NCBI RefSeq assembly: GCF_023639785.1
Contig: NZ_CP098325.1
Location: 1,860,001 to 1,924,000 of the forward strand
Direction: 5' to 3'
DNA: 64,000 bases
Source of the DNA: Leclercia adecarboxylata
Lineage (GTDB): Bacteria > Pseudomonadota > Gammaproteobacteria > Enterobacterales > Enterobacteriaceae
Under the pieces are notes generated by a model. That model saw nothing but the letters and a program-made list of their open reading frames with translations. It was not told where the DNA came from and made no database searches. A program made the translations under genes and the position numbers. Positions 23,979-32,933 of the stretch are shown here, piece by piece. The stretch's first letter is position 1, and every line of letters starts with the position of its first letter.

Positions 23979-25235
23979 TTACTTGTGTTTTATCCCCAGG
24001 GAATCAGCAAGCTGCTTCGCCAGCTGGTTATTGTCATCCGCGCCGTACTCCCAGAACATGGCTCCGGCCAGCCCTTTCTCCTTGATGTACTCTGCTTTGA
24101 TCGCCACCGAACGCGGGTTTTCATACGACAGAGCAAACAGCGGCTTACCGTCACCAGATTTCACCGACAGCCAGGGGACTTTGGCCTCATCGTCCCACTG
24201 CTGGGTAAAGCGTTTCTGTGGGTCGTTTAAAAACGTCTTCACAATATCGTTGTACTTAACGTAGGTGTCTTTGGTCAGATCGTAGCCCAGGGATTTGAAC
24301 AGGTCGATCTGCTGTGCGCTGAAGTAAGGCTGTGTGGCAGGATTTTTCTGGGCATCAGCTTTGCTCCAGTCAATGCCCGGTTCGACGGCGCGCTTCGGTA
24401 CGCGGCCATAAAAACCGATGCCAAGGTTCATCTGCTGCGGCTTCAGCCCGGCGGCCAGATAGTTATTCACTACAAAATCGACGCTGTATTTATCCGCGGC
24501 GGCCACGGTCGGCCAGGCGCTGGAGTCATACAGGTTGGCGTTGAAGTACTGGGTACCGTACGCCATGTCGTAGGTCATCAGGTTGATGTAATCGAGCAGG
24601 GGCGCCACGGCCTTCACGTCGACCCAGCTTTTCGGGCTCTCGACATTTGCGCCGACGGCAATGGTCACCAGTTTTTTCTGGCCGAACGCCTCGCGTAACC
24701 CTTTCAGCAGGGCGGTAAAGTTATCCCGATCCTCAGGCTTGCTTGCCACCAGGCCCCACGCGCCGTTGACCGGGAACTCCCAGTCGAGATCGATCCCGTC
24801 GAGACCGTATTTCTCAACGATTGCTTCGGCGGAGCGAATGAATACTGCCCGGGTCTCCGGAGTGGATGCCGCGCCGGAGAAACCACGAGCCCCCCAGCCG
24901 CCAACGGAGAGCAGCACCTTAAGGTCAGGGTTTTGTTTACGCAGGACCGGAAGCAGGGCGAGATCGGCTTCAACTTTAGGGGATAACCAGATCTGATGCA
25001 GTCTGGCGGGATCTTTTAACGCCGGGTTAGTTTCGTCTTTTTCGTCGTTATAGATCAGGCCAAAAGAGTAGTTAAGATGAGTTATCTGGCGCACGTCCAG
25101 CTTATTGATATCTCCGCCCGGTCCGGCAGTGACGTCGCCGCCGCCGTTGAAATATCCAACAGACATTAACGAACTGGCGGAAGCAATGGAGGCGCAGAGC
25201 AGGGGTAAAGCTGCCAGCAATGGCAAACGTTTCAT
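23979..25235 (-). CDS. Secreted GH18 chitinase
   Basis: A 418-residue single-domain family 18 chitinase with a signal peptide (MKRLPLLAALPLLCASIASA, 1-20). It has the substrate-binding SVGGW (110-114) and the catalytic DGIDLDWE (146-153) with acid Glu153. NLMTYDMAYG and the closing MFWEYGADD also fit the family. There is no separate chitin-binding domain. It cleaves chitin to chitobiose, which the chb operon in this window takes up. K-12 has the ydjE-L cluster here. The ribosome-binding site lies inside CGTCAAAGAGGAA (25241-25253), a 13-base perfect complement of the ChiX seed, so sRNA repression is predicted. Export to the periplasm is clear; passage across the outer membrane would need a type II system outside this window. 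Confidence 0.93.
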   Translation of the reverse strand: MKRLPLLAALPLLCASIASASSLMSVGYFNGGGDVTAGPGGDINKLDVRQITHLNYSFGLIYNDEKDETNPALKDPARLHQIWLSPKVEADLALLPVLRKQNPDLKVLLSVGGWGARGFSGAASTPETRAVFIRSAEAIVEKYGLDGIDLDWEFPVNGAWGLVASKPEDRDNFTALLKGLREAFGQKKLVTIAVGANVESPKSWVDVKAVAPLLDYINLMTYDMAYGTQYFNANLYDSSAWPTVAAADKYSVDFVVNNYLAAGLKPQQMNLGIGFYGRVPKRAVEPGIDWSKADAQKNPATQPYFSAQQIDLFKSLGYDLTKDTYVKYNDIVKTFLNDPQKRFTQQWDDEAKVPWLSVKSGDGKPLFALSYENPRSVAIKAEYIKEKGLAGAMFWEYGADDNNQLAKQLADSLGIKHK

Positions 25236-25240
25236 ACAGG

Positions 25241-25253
25241 TTCCTCTTTGACG
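25241..25253 (-). promoter_or_regulatory. Predicted ChiX pairing site over the chitinase RBS
   Basis: Minus-strand CGTCAAAGAGGAA, five bases before the ATG, includes the Shine-Dalgarno AGAGGAA. It is complementary to the UUCCUCUUUGACG segment of E. coli ChiX, as I recall that sRNA, the same segment used on chiP and chbBC. Confidence 0.7.
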
Positions 25254-25266
25254 AATAAAATAACCA

Positions 25267-25286
25267 CGCCACGGAAAAGCGTGGCG
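25267..25286 (-). terminator. Hairpin between pncA and chitinase
   Basis: CGCCACG (25267-25273) pairs with CGTGGCG (25280-25286). On the minus strand TGGTTATTTTATT follows. It can end the ansA-pncA transcript or form part of the chitinase leader. Confidence 0.6.
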
Positions 25287-25404
25287 AAAAAAGTGCCAAA
25301 AAAGAATAGCATTACCGCTTCGCTGAGAGTGGGAGGGAGTTCACTTTATGGGGCTAATGAGAATTGTGCCCGGCGGCGCAGCGCTTGCTCGGAGCTGGGG
25401 TATT

Positions 25405-25436
25405 GTAGGCCGGGTAAGGCGTAGCCGCCACCCGGC
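25405..25436. repeat. REP element
   Basis: GTAGGCCGGGTAAGGCG...CGCCACCCGGC, a typical enterobacterial REP unit, between pncA and the chitinase gene. A partial partner (CCCGGCGGCGCAGCG) lies just to the left near 25370. Confidence 0.9.
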
Positions 25437-25445
25437 ATAAGGCTA

Positions 25446-26087
25446 TCAGGCCTGCGTCTCCTGCCAGTCCGCCAGCGTATACAGGGTGGCGCCTTCGGCC
25501 GCCATATCCATAAACGCCTGGGCGCTGTCCTGACGCTGAATGTTCACCCCGCGACAGCCATCGGTGATGACGTTCACCCGGTAGCCCAGCTGCAACGCAT
25601 CCAGCACGGTAAACTTCACGCAGTAGTCCGTCGCCAGCCCCATCACAATCAGCTCCACGATTTCATGATGACGCAGCCACTGATCCAACCCCGTTTTCTG
25701 CCGGTGGCCGTTATCAAAAAAGGCACTGTAGCTGTCGATGTTTGGGTTTTCGCCCTTCTGAAACACCGCGTCAATGGCTTTGCTATTAAGCAGAGGATGC
25801 AAATCTGCGCCTTCAGTGTGCTGCACGCAGTGATCGGGCCAGAAGGTTTGCGGCAGGCCGTCCAGCTCGCCCTGGGTGAAGGGCTCGACGTTATGCTGGC
25901 TGGCAAAGCTGCCGTGGTCCGCCGGGTGCCAGTCCTGGCTGGCAACCACCGCTTCACCGCGCGCTTTGCACCATGTAATCAGGTCGTTGGCGACATCAAC
26001 CGTGCTGTCGCCTTCGGCTACCGCCAGCGCGCCACCGGCGCAAAAATCATTTTGTAAATCGACCAGTAACAGGGCTCGTTGCTTCAT
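25446..26087 (-). CDS. pncA: Nicotinamidase PncA
   Basis: Hydrolyses nicotinamide to nicotinate in NAD salvage. The 213-residue protein has the catalytic triad Asp10 (LLVDLQNDF), Lys111 (FQKGEN) and Cys156 (LATDYCVKFT), with metal ligands Asp52, His54 and His86. It begins nine bases after the ansA stop and is surely in the same operon. A REP element and a hairpin follow its stop. nadE at 52 kb, the last step of NAD synthesis, is in the same window but unlinked. Confidence 0.97.
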   Translation of the reverse strand: MKQRALLLVDLQNDFCAGGALAVAEGDSTVDVANDLITWCKARGEAVVASQDWHPADHGSFASQHNVEPFTQGELDGLPQTFWPDHCVQHTEGADLHPLLNSKAIDAVFQKGENPNIDSYSAFFDNGHRQKTGLDQWLRHHEIVELIVMGLATDYCVKFTVLDALQLGYRVNVITDGCRGVNIQRQDSAQAFMDMAAEGATLYTLADWQETQA

Positions 26088-26096
26088 AGGGGCTCC

Positions 26097-27113
26097 TTAT
26101 TCGTCTGGCGTCAGTTCGCCACGCAGGTTTTGCATCATTGCGGTGCGGATCGCCTGCACATCCAGATCCTGACTGAGTAAGTAGTGAAGTTTAGTCAGCG
26201 TCGCCTCGACCGTCATATCGAAGCCGCTCACCACTCCGGCTTGTGCGAGGGCATTACCGGTGGCATAGCCGCCCATATTCACCTTGCCGGACATGCACTG
26301 AGTCAGGTTCACCACCACAATCCCGCGGCTGCTCGCCTCCTGAAGCTCTTTCAGGAACTCGCCGTTCTGCGGCGCATTGCCCACGCCGTAGGAGCGCAGA
26401 ATCAGAGCCTTAACCGGCTGGCGCAGGAAGTTACGCACCACGTCGGCGGAGATGCCCGGATAAATCGTCACCACGCCAATCGGCTGCGGGGTGATGGGGT
26501 GCACCACCAGCTCACCGGAGGTATGCGGTGCCGGTGGCGTACCGAGGCGGCGGATATGGATCCCCGCTTCCAACAGCGGCGTGAGATTCGGCGAGGCAAA
26601 GGCATCAAAGCCGTCGGCATGGGCTTTGGTGGTACGGTTCCCGCGATAGAGCCGGTTGTTGAAGAACAGGCTCACTTCGTTAATCGGGAAGTTGGCCGCC
26701 ACGTACAGAGAGTTAAGCAGGTTGATCTGCCCGTCGGAGCGCAGCTCCGCCAGCGGGATCTGTGACCCGGTGACGATCACCGGCTTGCTGAGATTTTCCA
26801 GCATGAACGACAGCGCGGAGGCGGTAAACGCCATCGTGTCGGTGCCGTGCAGGATCACGAAACCATCGTAGTCGTCGTAGTGCGCCTTGATGTCGTCGGC
26901 GATATGTTGCCAGTCTTCCGGGGTCATGTCGGAAGAGTCCATTAGCGGGTCATATTCGTGAATGGTGAAGTCCGGCATCTCCGGGCGATGGAATTCAGGC
27001 ATTAACGCCAGCTGCCGCTGCAGGTGGCCAGATACCGGTATATAGCCATTTTCTGAGCGCTGCATACCGATGGTACCGCCGGTATAGGCCACATAAATTG
27101 ATTTCTTTTGCAT
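26097..27113 (-). CDS. ansA: L-asparaginase I (cytosolic)
   Basis: A 338-residue cytosolic enzyme, full length, converting asparagine to aspartate and ammonia. Both catalytic threonines are present: Thr14 in AYTGGTIGM and Thr91 with Asp92 in LHGTDTM; the KAHADGFDAF block supplies the conserved lysine. No signal peptide, which separates it from the periplasmic AnsB. It is the first gene of ansA-pncA; the sppA terminator lies just upstream. Confidence 0.97.
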   Translation of the reverse strand: MQKKSIYVAYTGGTIGMQRSENGYIPVSGHLQRQLALMPEFHRPEMPDFTIHEYDPLMDSSDMTPEDWQHIADDIKAHYDDYDGFVILHGTDTMAFTASALSFMLENLSKPVIVTGSQIPLAELRSDGQINLLNSLYVAANFPINEVSLFFNNRLYRGNRTTKAHADGFDAFASPNLTPLLEAGIHIRRLGTPPAPHTSGELVVHPITPQPIGVVTIYPGISADVVRNFLRQPVKALILRSYGVGNAPQNGEFLKELQEASSRGIVVVNLTQCMSGKVNMGGYATGNALAQAGVVSGFDMTVEATLTKLHYLLSQDLDVQAIRTAMMQNLRGELTPDE

Positions 27114-27133
27114 GATGTAATGTTCGTTTGCTT

Positions 27134-27167
27134 CAAAGAAAAATCCCCTCTTCGTGGAAGAGGGGAT
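27134..27167 (-). terminator. sppA terminator
   Basis: An 11-bp stem ATCCCCTCTTC/GAAGAGGGGAT with a 3-base loop, followed on the minus strand by TTTTTCTTT. Confidence 0.93.
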
Positions 27168-27172
27168 GGAGA

Positions 27173-29029
27173 TTAACGTACGTTAGCGCAGGTGAGGCAG
27201 AACGCGTAGCGGTTTTGCGGATCGTTAAAGGCGGCCAGCTTGTCGCCCTCCGCTTTGACCGCTTTCGCCGCCGTGGCGACCGGGGCCGGCAGGTAAGCCT
27301 GCAGCGCGTCCGGCAGCATGGCTTTTACCGAGCCGGAGAAGCTGTCCATCACCAGGTCCATGAAGGTCGGCTCATCCTGATAGAAATCGATGTGCCACTG
27401 CTTCAGTTTCGCCAGTTCAGCGGCCTTCGCTACGGCATCGTCAAAGTCGCCCAGGTTATCCACCAGACCGTTGCTCTTCGCATCTTGGCCCGTCCAGACG
27501 TGACCCTGGGCAATCTGATCGATCTGTTCCGGGGTTCGCTTACGGGAGTCGGCTACCAGATTGATAAAGCGCTTATAGCCATTCTCAATGCTGAGCTGCA
27601 TCATCTGCGACACTTCCGGCGGCAGCGCTTTAGTCACGGAGATGTCGGCCAGCGGTGAGGTTGCGACGCCGTCGGTGTGCACGCCCAGATAGTCGAGGCT
27701 GTTTTCAACGGTGTTAATCACCCCAAAGATGCCAATCGAGCCGGTAAGGGTGCTTGGGTTTGCCACGATGTAGTTCGCCGGGGTGGAGATCCAGTAGCCA
27801 CCGGAGGCGGCCATTCCACCCATCGAGACCACCACCGGCTTGCCGGCGGCGCGCGCGGCGGCCAGTTCAGCGCGGATCACTTCTGATGCGCTGACGCTGC
27901 CGCCCGGGCTGTTAACCCGCAGCACGATGGCTTTCACTTTCGGATCGAGACGCGCGTCGCGGATCTGTGCGGCGGTGGTATCCCCCCCGACGTTACCCGG
28001 CGTCTCTTCGCCATCCATGATAGCGCCGTTAGCAAAGACCACAGCGATGCTGTCCCCGGTATCGGCTGGTTTTTTCGCCTGATAATCGTAGAAGCTGATG
28101 GCGCTGTAGTTTTTGTCCTCTTTGCTCCAGCCGAACTGTTTAGTCAGGGACTTTTCAACCTCGGCGCTGGAGCCCAGGGCATCCACCAGCTTGTGGTCCA
28201 GGGCATATTTCGCGGTATCGCCATCCACCTTACGCAGCCCGTCCAGCACGCCCTGCGCGCCCGGGAACACCTGTTCAGCAGCGATCTGGCGGTTAGCGGC
28301 AACGGTGCCCAGGTAGTTCTGCCACAGCTCGCCAATCCAGCGGCTGTCCGCTTCACGGGCAGCAGGGGACATATCGTCGCGGATAAACGGCTCAACGGCA
28401 GATTTATAGGTCCCGACGCGGAAGACGTGGGTGGTGACCTTCAGCTTATCAAGCAGGGATTTGTAATAGAGGCCGTTGGTGGCAAAGCCGTGCAGATCCA
28501 CGCTGCCCTGCGGTGACAGCCATACTTTGTTGGCAAAGCTCGCCAGATAGTACTGCCCCTGGCTGTAGTTATCGCCCACCGCAATCACCGGTTTGCCGCT
28601 GTCGCGGAACTCGCGCAGCGCTTTACCGATGTACTGCATCGAAGGCTGATCTGCCCCGGCAAAGTTTTTCAGATCCAGCACGATGCCGGTAATGTTGCGA
28701 TCGTCCTTCGCCTGACGAATCGCGTCGACGATATCAAACAGCGAGTTTTCCTGCAGACGGTCGCTGGTCGCGCCAAACAGCTGGCGGCCCAGTACGCCCA
28801 GTCGGTTGCTGGTGGAGGGTTTATCCACCACCACGCCCGTTATATCCAGCAGCAGCGCGCCGCGCCCGGCGTTCTGGCTCTGGCTGGTGGCGCTGAGGTG
28901 CATCCAGACCCCGACGCAAACCATTACAATCAGGATGAAAAAGAGATTCATCACCAGGTTGCGGACGAAATTAAGCAGTCGCCACGTCCATTTAAAAAAG
29001 CCGGCAAGCAGTCGCCAGAGGGTTCGCAT
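27173..29029 (-). CDS. sppA: Signal peptide peptidase SppA (protease IV)
   Basis: A 618-residue inner-membrane serine protease, as long as in E. coli, that degrades cleaved signal peptides. One N-terminal anchor ([19 protein letters not shown], about 25-43) is followed by two tandem S49 domains facing the periplasm. The Lys/Ser dyad is split between them: Lys in [12 protein letters not shown] of the first and Ser in [12 protein letters not shown] of the second. ATG 29029 has AGGGAG upstream and gives the K-12 start MRTLWRLL; the open frame back to 29311 runs through the divergent ydjA start and is not used. Confidence 0.97.
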   Translation of the reverse strand: MRTLWRLLAGFFKWTWRLLNFVRNLVMNLFFILIVMVCVGVWMHLSATSQSQNAGRGALLLDITGVVVDKPSTSNRLGVLGRQLFGATSDRLQENSLFDIVDAIRQAKDDRNITGIVLDLKNFAGADQPSMQYIGKALREFRDSGKPVIAVGDNYSQGQYYLASFANKVWLSPQGSVDLHGFATNGLYYKSLLDKLKVTTHVFRVGTYKSAVEPFIRDDMSPAAREADSRWIGELWQNYLGTVAANRQIAAEQVFPGAQGVLDGLRKVDGDTAKYALDHKLVDALGSSAEVEKSLTKQFGWSKEDKNYSAISFYDYQAKKPADTGDSIAVVFANGAIMDGEETPGNVGGDTTAAQIRDARLDPKVKAIVLRVNSPGGSVSASEVIRAELAAARAAGKPVVVSMGGMAASGGYWISTPANYIVANPSTLTGSIGIFGVINTVENSLDYLGVHTDGVATSPLADISVTKALPPEVSQMMQLSIENGYKRFINLVADSRKRTPEQIDQIAQGHVWTGQDAKSNGLVDNLGDFDDAVAKAAELAKLKQWHIDFYQDEPTFMDLVMDSFSGSVKAMLPDALQAYLPAPVATAAKAVKAEGDKLAAFNDPQNRYAFCLTCANVR

Positions 29030-29194
29030 GTATTCTCCCTGTCCAGATAATGACCTGTCCGTCCACGCTGGACGGTGTTGTCGGGCTATCGTAATGACCC
29101 GACCGTCACTTGTCAGCAGGAATCGCCTGCTACGCTGTAACAAAATCTGCCGTCGTGTTAATTTTGAGTAAATTTTAAGACAGGAGTTAACCCA

Positions 29195-29746
29195 ATGGAT
29201 GCACTCGAACTGCTTGTTAACCGTCGTAGCGCCTCGCGCCTGGCGGAACCTGCTCCGGCCGGCGAACAGCTGGACAACATTCTCCGCGCCGGGATGCGCG
29301 CCCCGGATCACGGCACCTTACAGCCGTGGCACTTCTTTATTATCGAAGGTGACGGTCGCGATCGCTTCAGCACCCTGCTGGAGAAAGGCGCCATTGCTGC
29401 CGGGCAGGATGAGAAGGCGATTGAGAAAGCCCGCAACGCGCCGTTCCGCGCCCCGATGATCATCGCCGTGGTCGCCAAATGCCAGCCGCAGCATAAAGTG
29501 CCGGTCTGGGAGCAGGAGATGTCTGCCGGTTGTGCGGTGATGGCGATGCAGATGGCGGCGGTTGCGCAAGGCTACAACGGTATCTGGCGCAGCGGCGCCC
29601 TGACCGATAGCCCGGTTGTACGTGAAGGACTCGACTGCGGCGCAGACGATAAAATCGTCGGTTTCCTCTATCTCGGCACCCCGCAGCTTAAAGCCTCAAC
29701 CACCGTTTCCGTGCCCGATACCGCACCTTTCGTCACCCGATTCTGA
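29195..29746 (+). CDS. ydjA: Minimal nitroreductase YdjA
   Basis: A 183-residue FMN-dependent oxidoreductase of the nitroreductase superfamily, among its smallest members. It starts [16 protein letters not shown], whose Arg-Arg-Ser contacts FMN phosphate, and has [13 protein letters not shown] and [22 protein letters not shown]. The physiological substrate is unknown. It is divergent from sppA and precedes selD; a long imperfect hairpin lies in the spacer before selD. Confidence 0.95.
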   Translation: MDALELLVNRRSASRLAEPAPAGEQLDNILRAGMRAPDHGTLQPWHFFIIEGDGRDRFSTLLEKGAIAAGQDEKAIEKARNAPFRAPMIIAVVAKCQPQHKVPVWEQEMSAGCAVMAMQMAAVAQGYNGIWRSGALTDSPVVREGLDCGADDKIVGFLYLGTPQLKASTTVSVPDTAPFVTRF

Positions 29747-29760
29747 GCCACGACATAAAA

Positions 29761-29801
29761 ACTGTCTGGATCCTGAGCAAGCGCCGCAGAATTCAGACAG
29801 T
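29761..29801 (+). repeat. Long imperfect hairpin in the ydjA-selD spacer
   Basis: ACTGTCTGGA (29761-29770) pairs with TTCAGACAGT (29792-29801), with additional CTG/CAG and GC/GC pairing inside. No T-run follows, so it is more likely an mRNA structure than a terminator. Confidence 0.6.
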
Positions 29802-29863
29802 CATACTTATCACTTAATGGAATGAGCGCTAACATAGTGCAATTGTAATGAAAGGAGATTGTC

Positions 29864-30907
29864 ATGAGCGAGCAAGCCATTCGTTTAACGCAATACAGCC
29901 ATGGAGCCGGTTGCGGTTGTAAAATTTCACCTAAAGTGCTGGAGACCATTCTGCACAGCGAGCAGGCGAAGTTTGTCGACCCGAACCTGCTTGTGGGCAA
30001 CGAAACCCGCGATGATGCCGCAGTCTACGATCTGGGCAACGGCACCAGCATTATCAGCACCACCGATTTCTTCATGCCCATCGTCGACAACCCGTACGAC
30101 TTCGGGCGCATTGCGGCCACCAATGCCATCAGCGACATTTTTGCCATGGGCGGCAAGCCGATCATGGCGATTGCGATCCTCGGCTGGCCGATCAATACCC
30201 TGGCCCCGGAGATCGCCCGCGAGGTGATCGAGGGGGGGCGTTTTGCCTGCCAGCAGGCGGGGATTGCCCTGGCGGGCGGCCACTCTATCGACGCCCCGGA
30301 GCCGATTTTCGGCCTGGCGGTAACGGGCGTGGTGCCGACGGAGCGCGTTAAACGTAACAGCACCGCAGAAGCGGGCTGCAAGCTGTTTCTCACCAAGCCG
30401 CTGGGTATTGGCGTACTCACCACCGCCGAGAAAAAATCGCTGCTGCTGCCGGAGCACAAAGGGCTGGCGACGGAAGTGATGTGCCAGATGAACCTGGCCG
30501 GCGCCGCCTTTGCCAATATTGACGGCGTGAAGGCGATGACCGACGTGACGGGCTTCGGGCTGCTGGGCCACCTCAGCGAAGTGTGCCAGGGCGCGGGCGT
30601 TCAGGCCCAGGTCTGGTATCAGGAGGTGCCGAAGCTGCCGGGCGTTGAAGCCTATATTGCCCAGGGCGCCGTTCCGGGCGGGACGCAGCGTAACTTCGCC
30701 AGCTACGGCCATCTGATGGGTGACATGCCTGCCGAGTGGCGCGATCTGCTGTGCGATCCGCAAACCTCCGGCGGCCTGCTGCTGGCCGTGACGCCAGAGG
30801 CCGAAGACGACGTCCGCGCAACCGCCGCCGAGTATGGCATCAGCCTGACCGCCATTGGCGAGCTGGTGACCGCCCGCGGCGGCCGTCCGATGATTGAGAT
30901 CCGTTAA
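29864..30907 (+). CDS. selD: Selenide, water dikinase SelD
   Basis: Makes selenophosphate from selenide and ATP for selenocysteine and selenouridine synthesis. The 347-residue protein has the redox centre GAGCGCK with Cys17, Cys19 and Lys20; Cys rather than selenocysteine is used, so no recoding is needed. The glycine-rich and [11 protein letters not shown] nucleotide-binding motifs are intact. ATG 29864 has AGGAGA upstream. topB starts five bases after the stop, as in K-12, so they are co-transcribed. Confidence 0.97.
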   Translation: MSEQAIRLTQYSHGAGCGCKISPKVLETILHSEQAKFVDPNLLVGNETRDDAAVYDLGNGTSIISTTDFFMPIVDNPYDFGRIAATNAISDIFAMGGKPIMAIAILGWPINTLAPEIAREVIEGGRFACQQAGIALAGGHSIDAPEPIFGLAVTGVVPTERVKRNSTAEAGCKLFLTKPLGIGVLTTAEKKSLLLPEHKGLATEVMCQMNLAGAAFANIDGVKAMTDVTGFGLLGHLSEVCQGAGVQAQVWYQEVPKLPGVEAYIAQGAVPGGTQRNFASYGHLMGDMPAEWRDLLCDPQTSGGLLLAVTPEAEDDVRATAAEYGISLTAIGELVTARGGRPMIEIR

Positions 30908-30911
30908 TTCA

Positions 30912-32816
30912 ATGCGGTTATTTATTGCCGAAAAACCGAGCCTCGCCAGGGCGATTGCGGATGTCTTACCCAAACCGCATCGCAAGGGCGACGGCTATAT
31001 TGAGTGCGGAAACGGGCAGGTGGTCACCTGGTGTATCGGCCACCTGCTGGAGCAGGCCCAGCCGGATGCCTACGACAGCCGCTACGCGCGCTGGAATCTT
31101 AACGATCTTCCTATCGTGCCGGAAAAGTGGCAGCTGCAGCCGCGCCCGTCGGTGACCAAACAGCTGAACGTCATTAAGCGACTGCTGAATGAGGCGGCGG
31201 AAGTGATCCACGCCGGTGACCCGGATCGTGAAGGTCAGTTGCTGGTGGATGAGGTGCTGGATTACCTGAGCCTGGCGCCGGAAAAGCGCCAGCAGGTGCA
31301 GCGCTGTCTGATTAACGACCTCAACCCCCAGGCGGTGGAGCGGGCTATTTCGCGTTTGCGCGCCAACAGCGAGTTTGTACCGCTCTGCGTTTCGGCGCTT
31401 GCCCGCGCCCGCGCCGACTGGCTGTACGGCATCAACATGACCCGCGCCTACACCATCCTCGGGCGAAACGCCGGGTATCAGGGGGTGCTCTCGGTGGGCC
31501 GGGTGCAGACCCCGGTGCTGGGGCTGGTGGTGCGCCGCGACGAAGAGATCGAAAACTTTGTCGCCAAAGACTACTTCGAGGTGAAAGCCCATATTGTTAC
31601 CCCGAAGGATGAACGTTTTACCGCGGTGTGGCAGCCGAGTGAGGCCTGCGAGCCTTACCAGGATGAAGAGGGGCGTCTCCTGCATCGTCCTCTGGCCGAT
31701 CACGTGGTGACCCGCATCCAGGGCCAGCCCGCCGTCGTCACCAGCTATAACGATAAACGGGAATCAGAACCTGCGCCGCTGCCGTTCTCGCTTTCTGCTC
31801 TGCAGATTGAGGCGGCAAAACGCTATGGCCTGAGTGCGCAAAACGTACTGGATATTTGCCAGAAGCTCTACGAGACGCACAAGCTGATTACCTATCCGCG
31901 TTCCGACAGCCGTTACCTGCCGGAAGAGCATTTTGCCGGACGTCACGCGGTGCTGAACGCCATCGCCGTCCACGCGCCTGATTTAGTGCCGCAGCCGGTG
32001 GTCAACCCGGACACCCGCAATCGCTGCTGGGACGACAAAAAGGTGGATGCTCACCACGCCATCATTCCGACGGCGCGCAGCAGTTCCGTCAACCTGACGG
32101 ATAACGAAGCGAAGGTCTATAACCTGGTGGCCCGCCAGTATCTGATGCAGTTCTGCCCGGATGCGGTGTTCCGCAAGTGCGTCATTGAGCTGGAGATCGC
32201 CAAAGGCAAGTTCATTGCCAAAGCCCGGTTCCTCGCGGAAGCAGGGTGGCGTACGCTGCTGGGCAATAAAGAGCGGGACGAGGAGAACGACGGCACGCCG
32301 CTGCCGGTGGTGGCGAAAAACGACGAGCTGCTGTGCGAGAAGGGCGAAGTGGTGGAACGACAGACGCAACCGCCGCGTCATTTCACCGACGCCACAATCC
32401 TCTCCGCCATGACCGGGATCGCCCGCTTTGTGCAGGATAAAGATCTGAAGAAGATCCTGCGTGCTACCGACGGGCTGGGCACGGAAGCGACCCGCGCCGG
32501 GATCATCGAGCTGCTGTTTAAACGCGGTTTTCTGCACAAGAAGGGGCGTTATATCCACTCCACGGACGCAGGCCGGGCGCTGATCCACTCTCTGCCGGAG
32601 ATGGCCGCCAGACCGGACATGACCGCGCACTGGGAGTCAGTGCTGACGCAGATCAGCGAGAAGCAGTGTCGCTATCAGGACTTTATGCAGCCGCTGGTGG
32701 GAACGTTATTCGATCTGATTAACCAGGCGCGAAACACCTCGGTCCGGGATTTTCGCGGTATGGTGGCGCCGGGCGGCGACAAGAAGAAAAAGTTTAAGAA
32801 GAAGAGTGCGGCGTAA
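30912..32816 (+). CDS. topB: DNA topoisomerase III
   Basis: A type IA topoisomerase of 634 residues (K-12: 653) that decatenates replicating chromosomes. A Toprim domain begins at [20 protein letters not shown] with the acidic AGDPDREGQ, and the active-site tyrosine is in [15 protein letters not shown]. The end is lysine-rich ([14 protein letters not shown]) and shorter than K-12. I chose ATG 30912; the frame from 30894 lies within selD. It is coupled to selD by a 4-base gap. Confidence 0.96.
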   Translation: MRLFIAEKPSLARAIADVLPKPHRKGDGYIECGNGQVVTWCIGHLLEQAQPDAYDSRYARWNLNDLPIVPEKWQLQPRPSVTKQLNVIKRLLNEAAEVIHAGDPDREGQLLVDEVLDYLSLAPEKRQQVQRCLINDLNPQAVERAISRLRANSEFVPLCVSALARARADWLYGINMTRAYTILGRNAGYQGVLSVGRVQTPVLGLVVRRDEEIENFVAKDYFEVKAHIVTPKDERFTAVWQPSEACEPYQDEEGRLLHRPLADHVVTRIQGQPAVVTSYNDKRESEPAPLPFSLSALQIEAAKRYGLSAQNVLDICQKLYETHKLITYPRSDSRYLPEEHFAGRHAVLNAIAVHAPDLVPQPVVNPDTRNRCWDDKKVDAHHAIIPTARSSSVNLTDNEAKVYNLVARQYLMQFCPDAVFRKCVIELEIAKGKFIAKARFLAEAGWRTLLGNKERDEENDGTPLPVVAKNDELLCEKGEVVERQTQPPRHFTDATILSAMTGIARFVQDKDLKKILRATDGLGTEATRAGIIELLFKRGFLHKKGRYIHSTDAGRALIHSLPEMAARPDMTAHWESVLTQISEKQCRYQDFMQPLVGTLFDLINQARNTSVRDFRGMVAPGGDKKKKFKKKSAA

Positions 32817-32824
32817 AACATATT

Positions 32825-32853
32825 GCCGGGTGGCGGCTTCGCCTTACCCGGCC
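32825..32853. repeat. REP element after topB
   Basis: GCCGGGTGGCGGCTTCGCC followed by TTACCCGGC, a standard REP hairpin. Confidence 0.9.
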
Positions 32854-32867
32854 TACAACGCATTTCT

Positions 32868-32900
32868 CCCTCTCCCTGTGGGAGAGGGCCGGGGTGAGGG
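32868..32900. repeat. CCCTCTCCC-type dispersed repeat
   Basis: CCCTCTCCC-TGT-GGGAGAGGG forms a 9-bp stem, followed by CCGGGGTGAGGG. I recall this GC-rich element as a common intergenic repeat in Enterobacter and Klebsiella genomes; here it lies next to a REP between convergent topB and gdhA. Confidence 0.65.
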
Positions 32901-32933
32901 CATCAGGCCGCACCACCCGCTACATCAACACAA

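Noticed and set aside
29030..29311. N-terminal extension of sppA
   Set aside because: The open frame runs through the divergent ydjA start; the RBS, membrane anchor and known length support ATG 29029.
29761..29801. The ydjA-selD hairpin as a SECIS element
   Set aside because: SelD here uses Cys at the redox centre and there is no in-frame UGA codon to recode.
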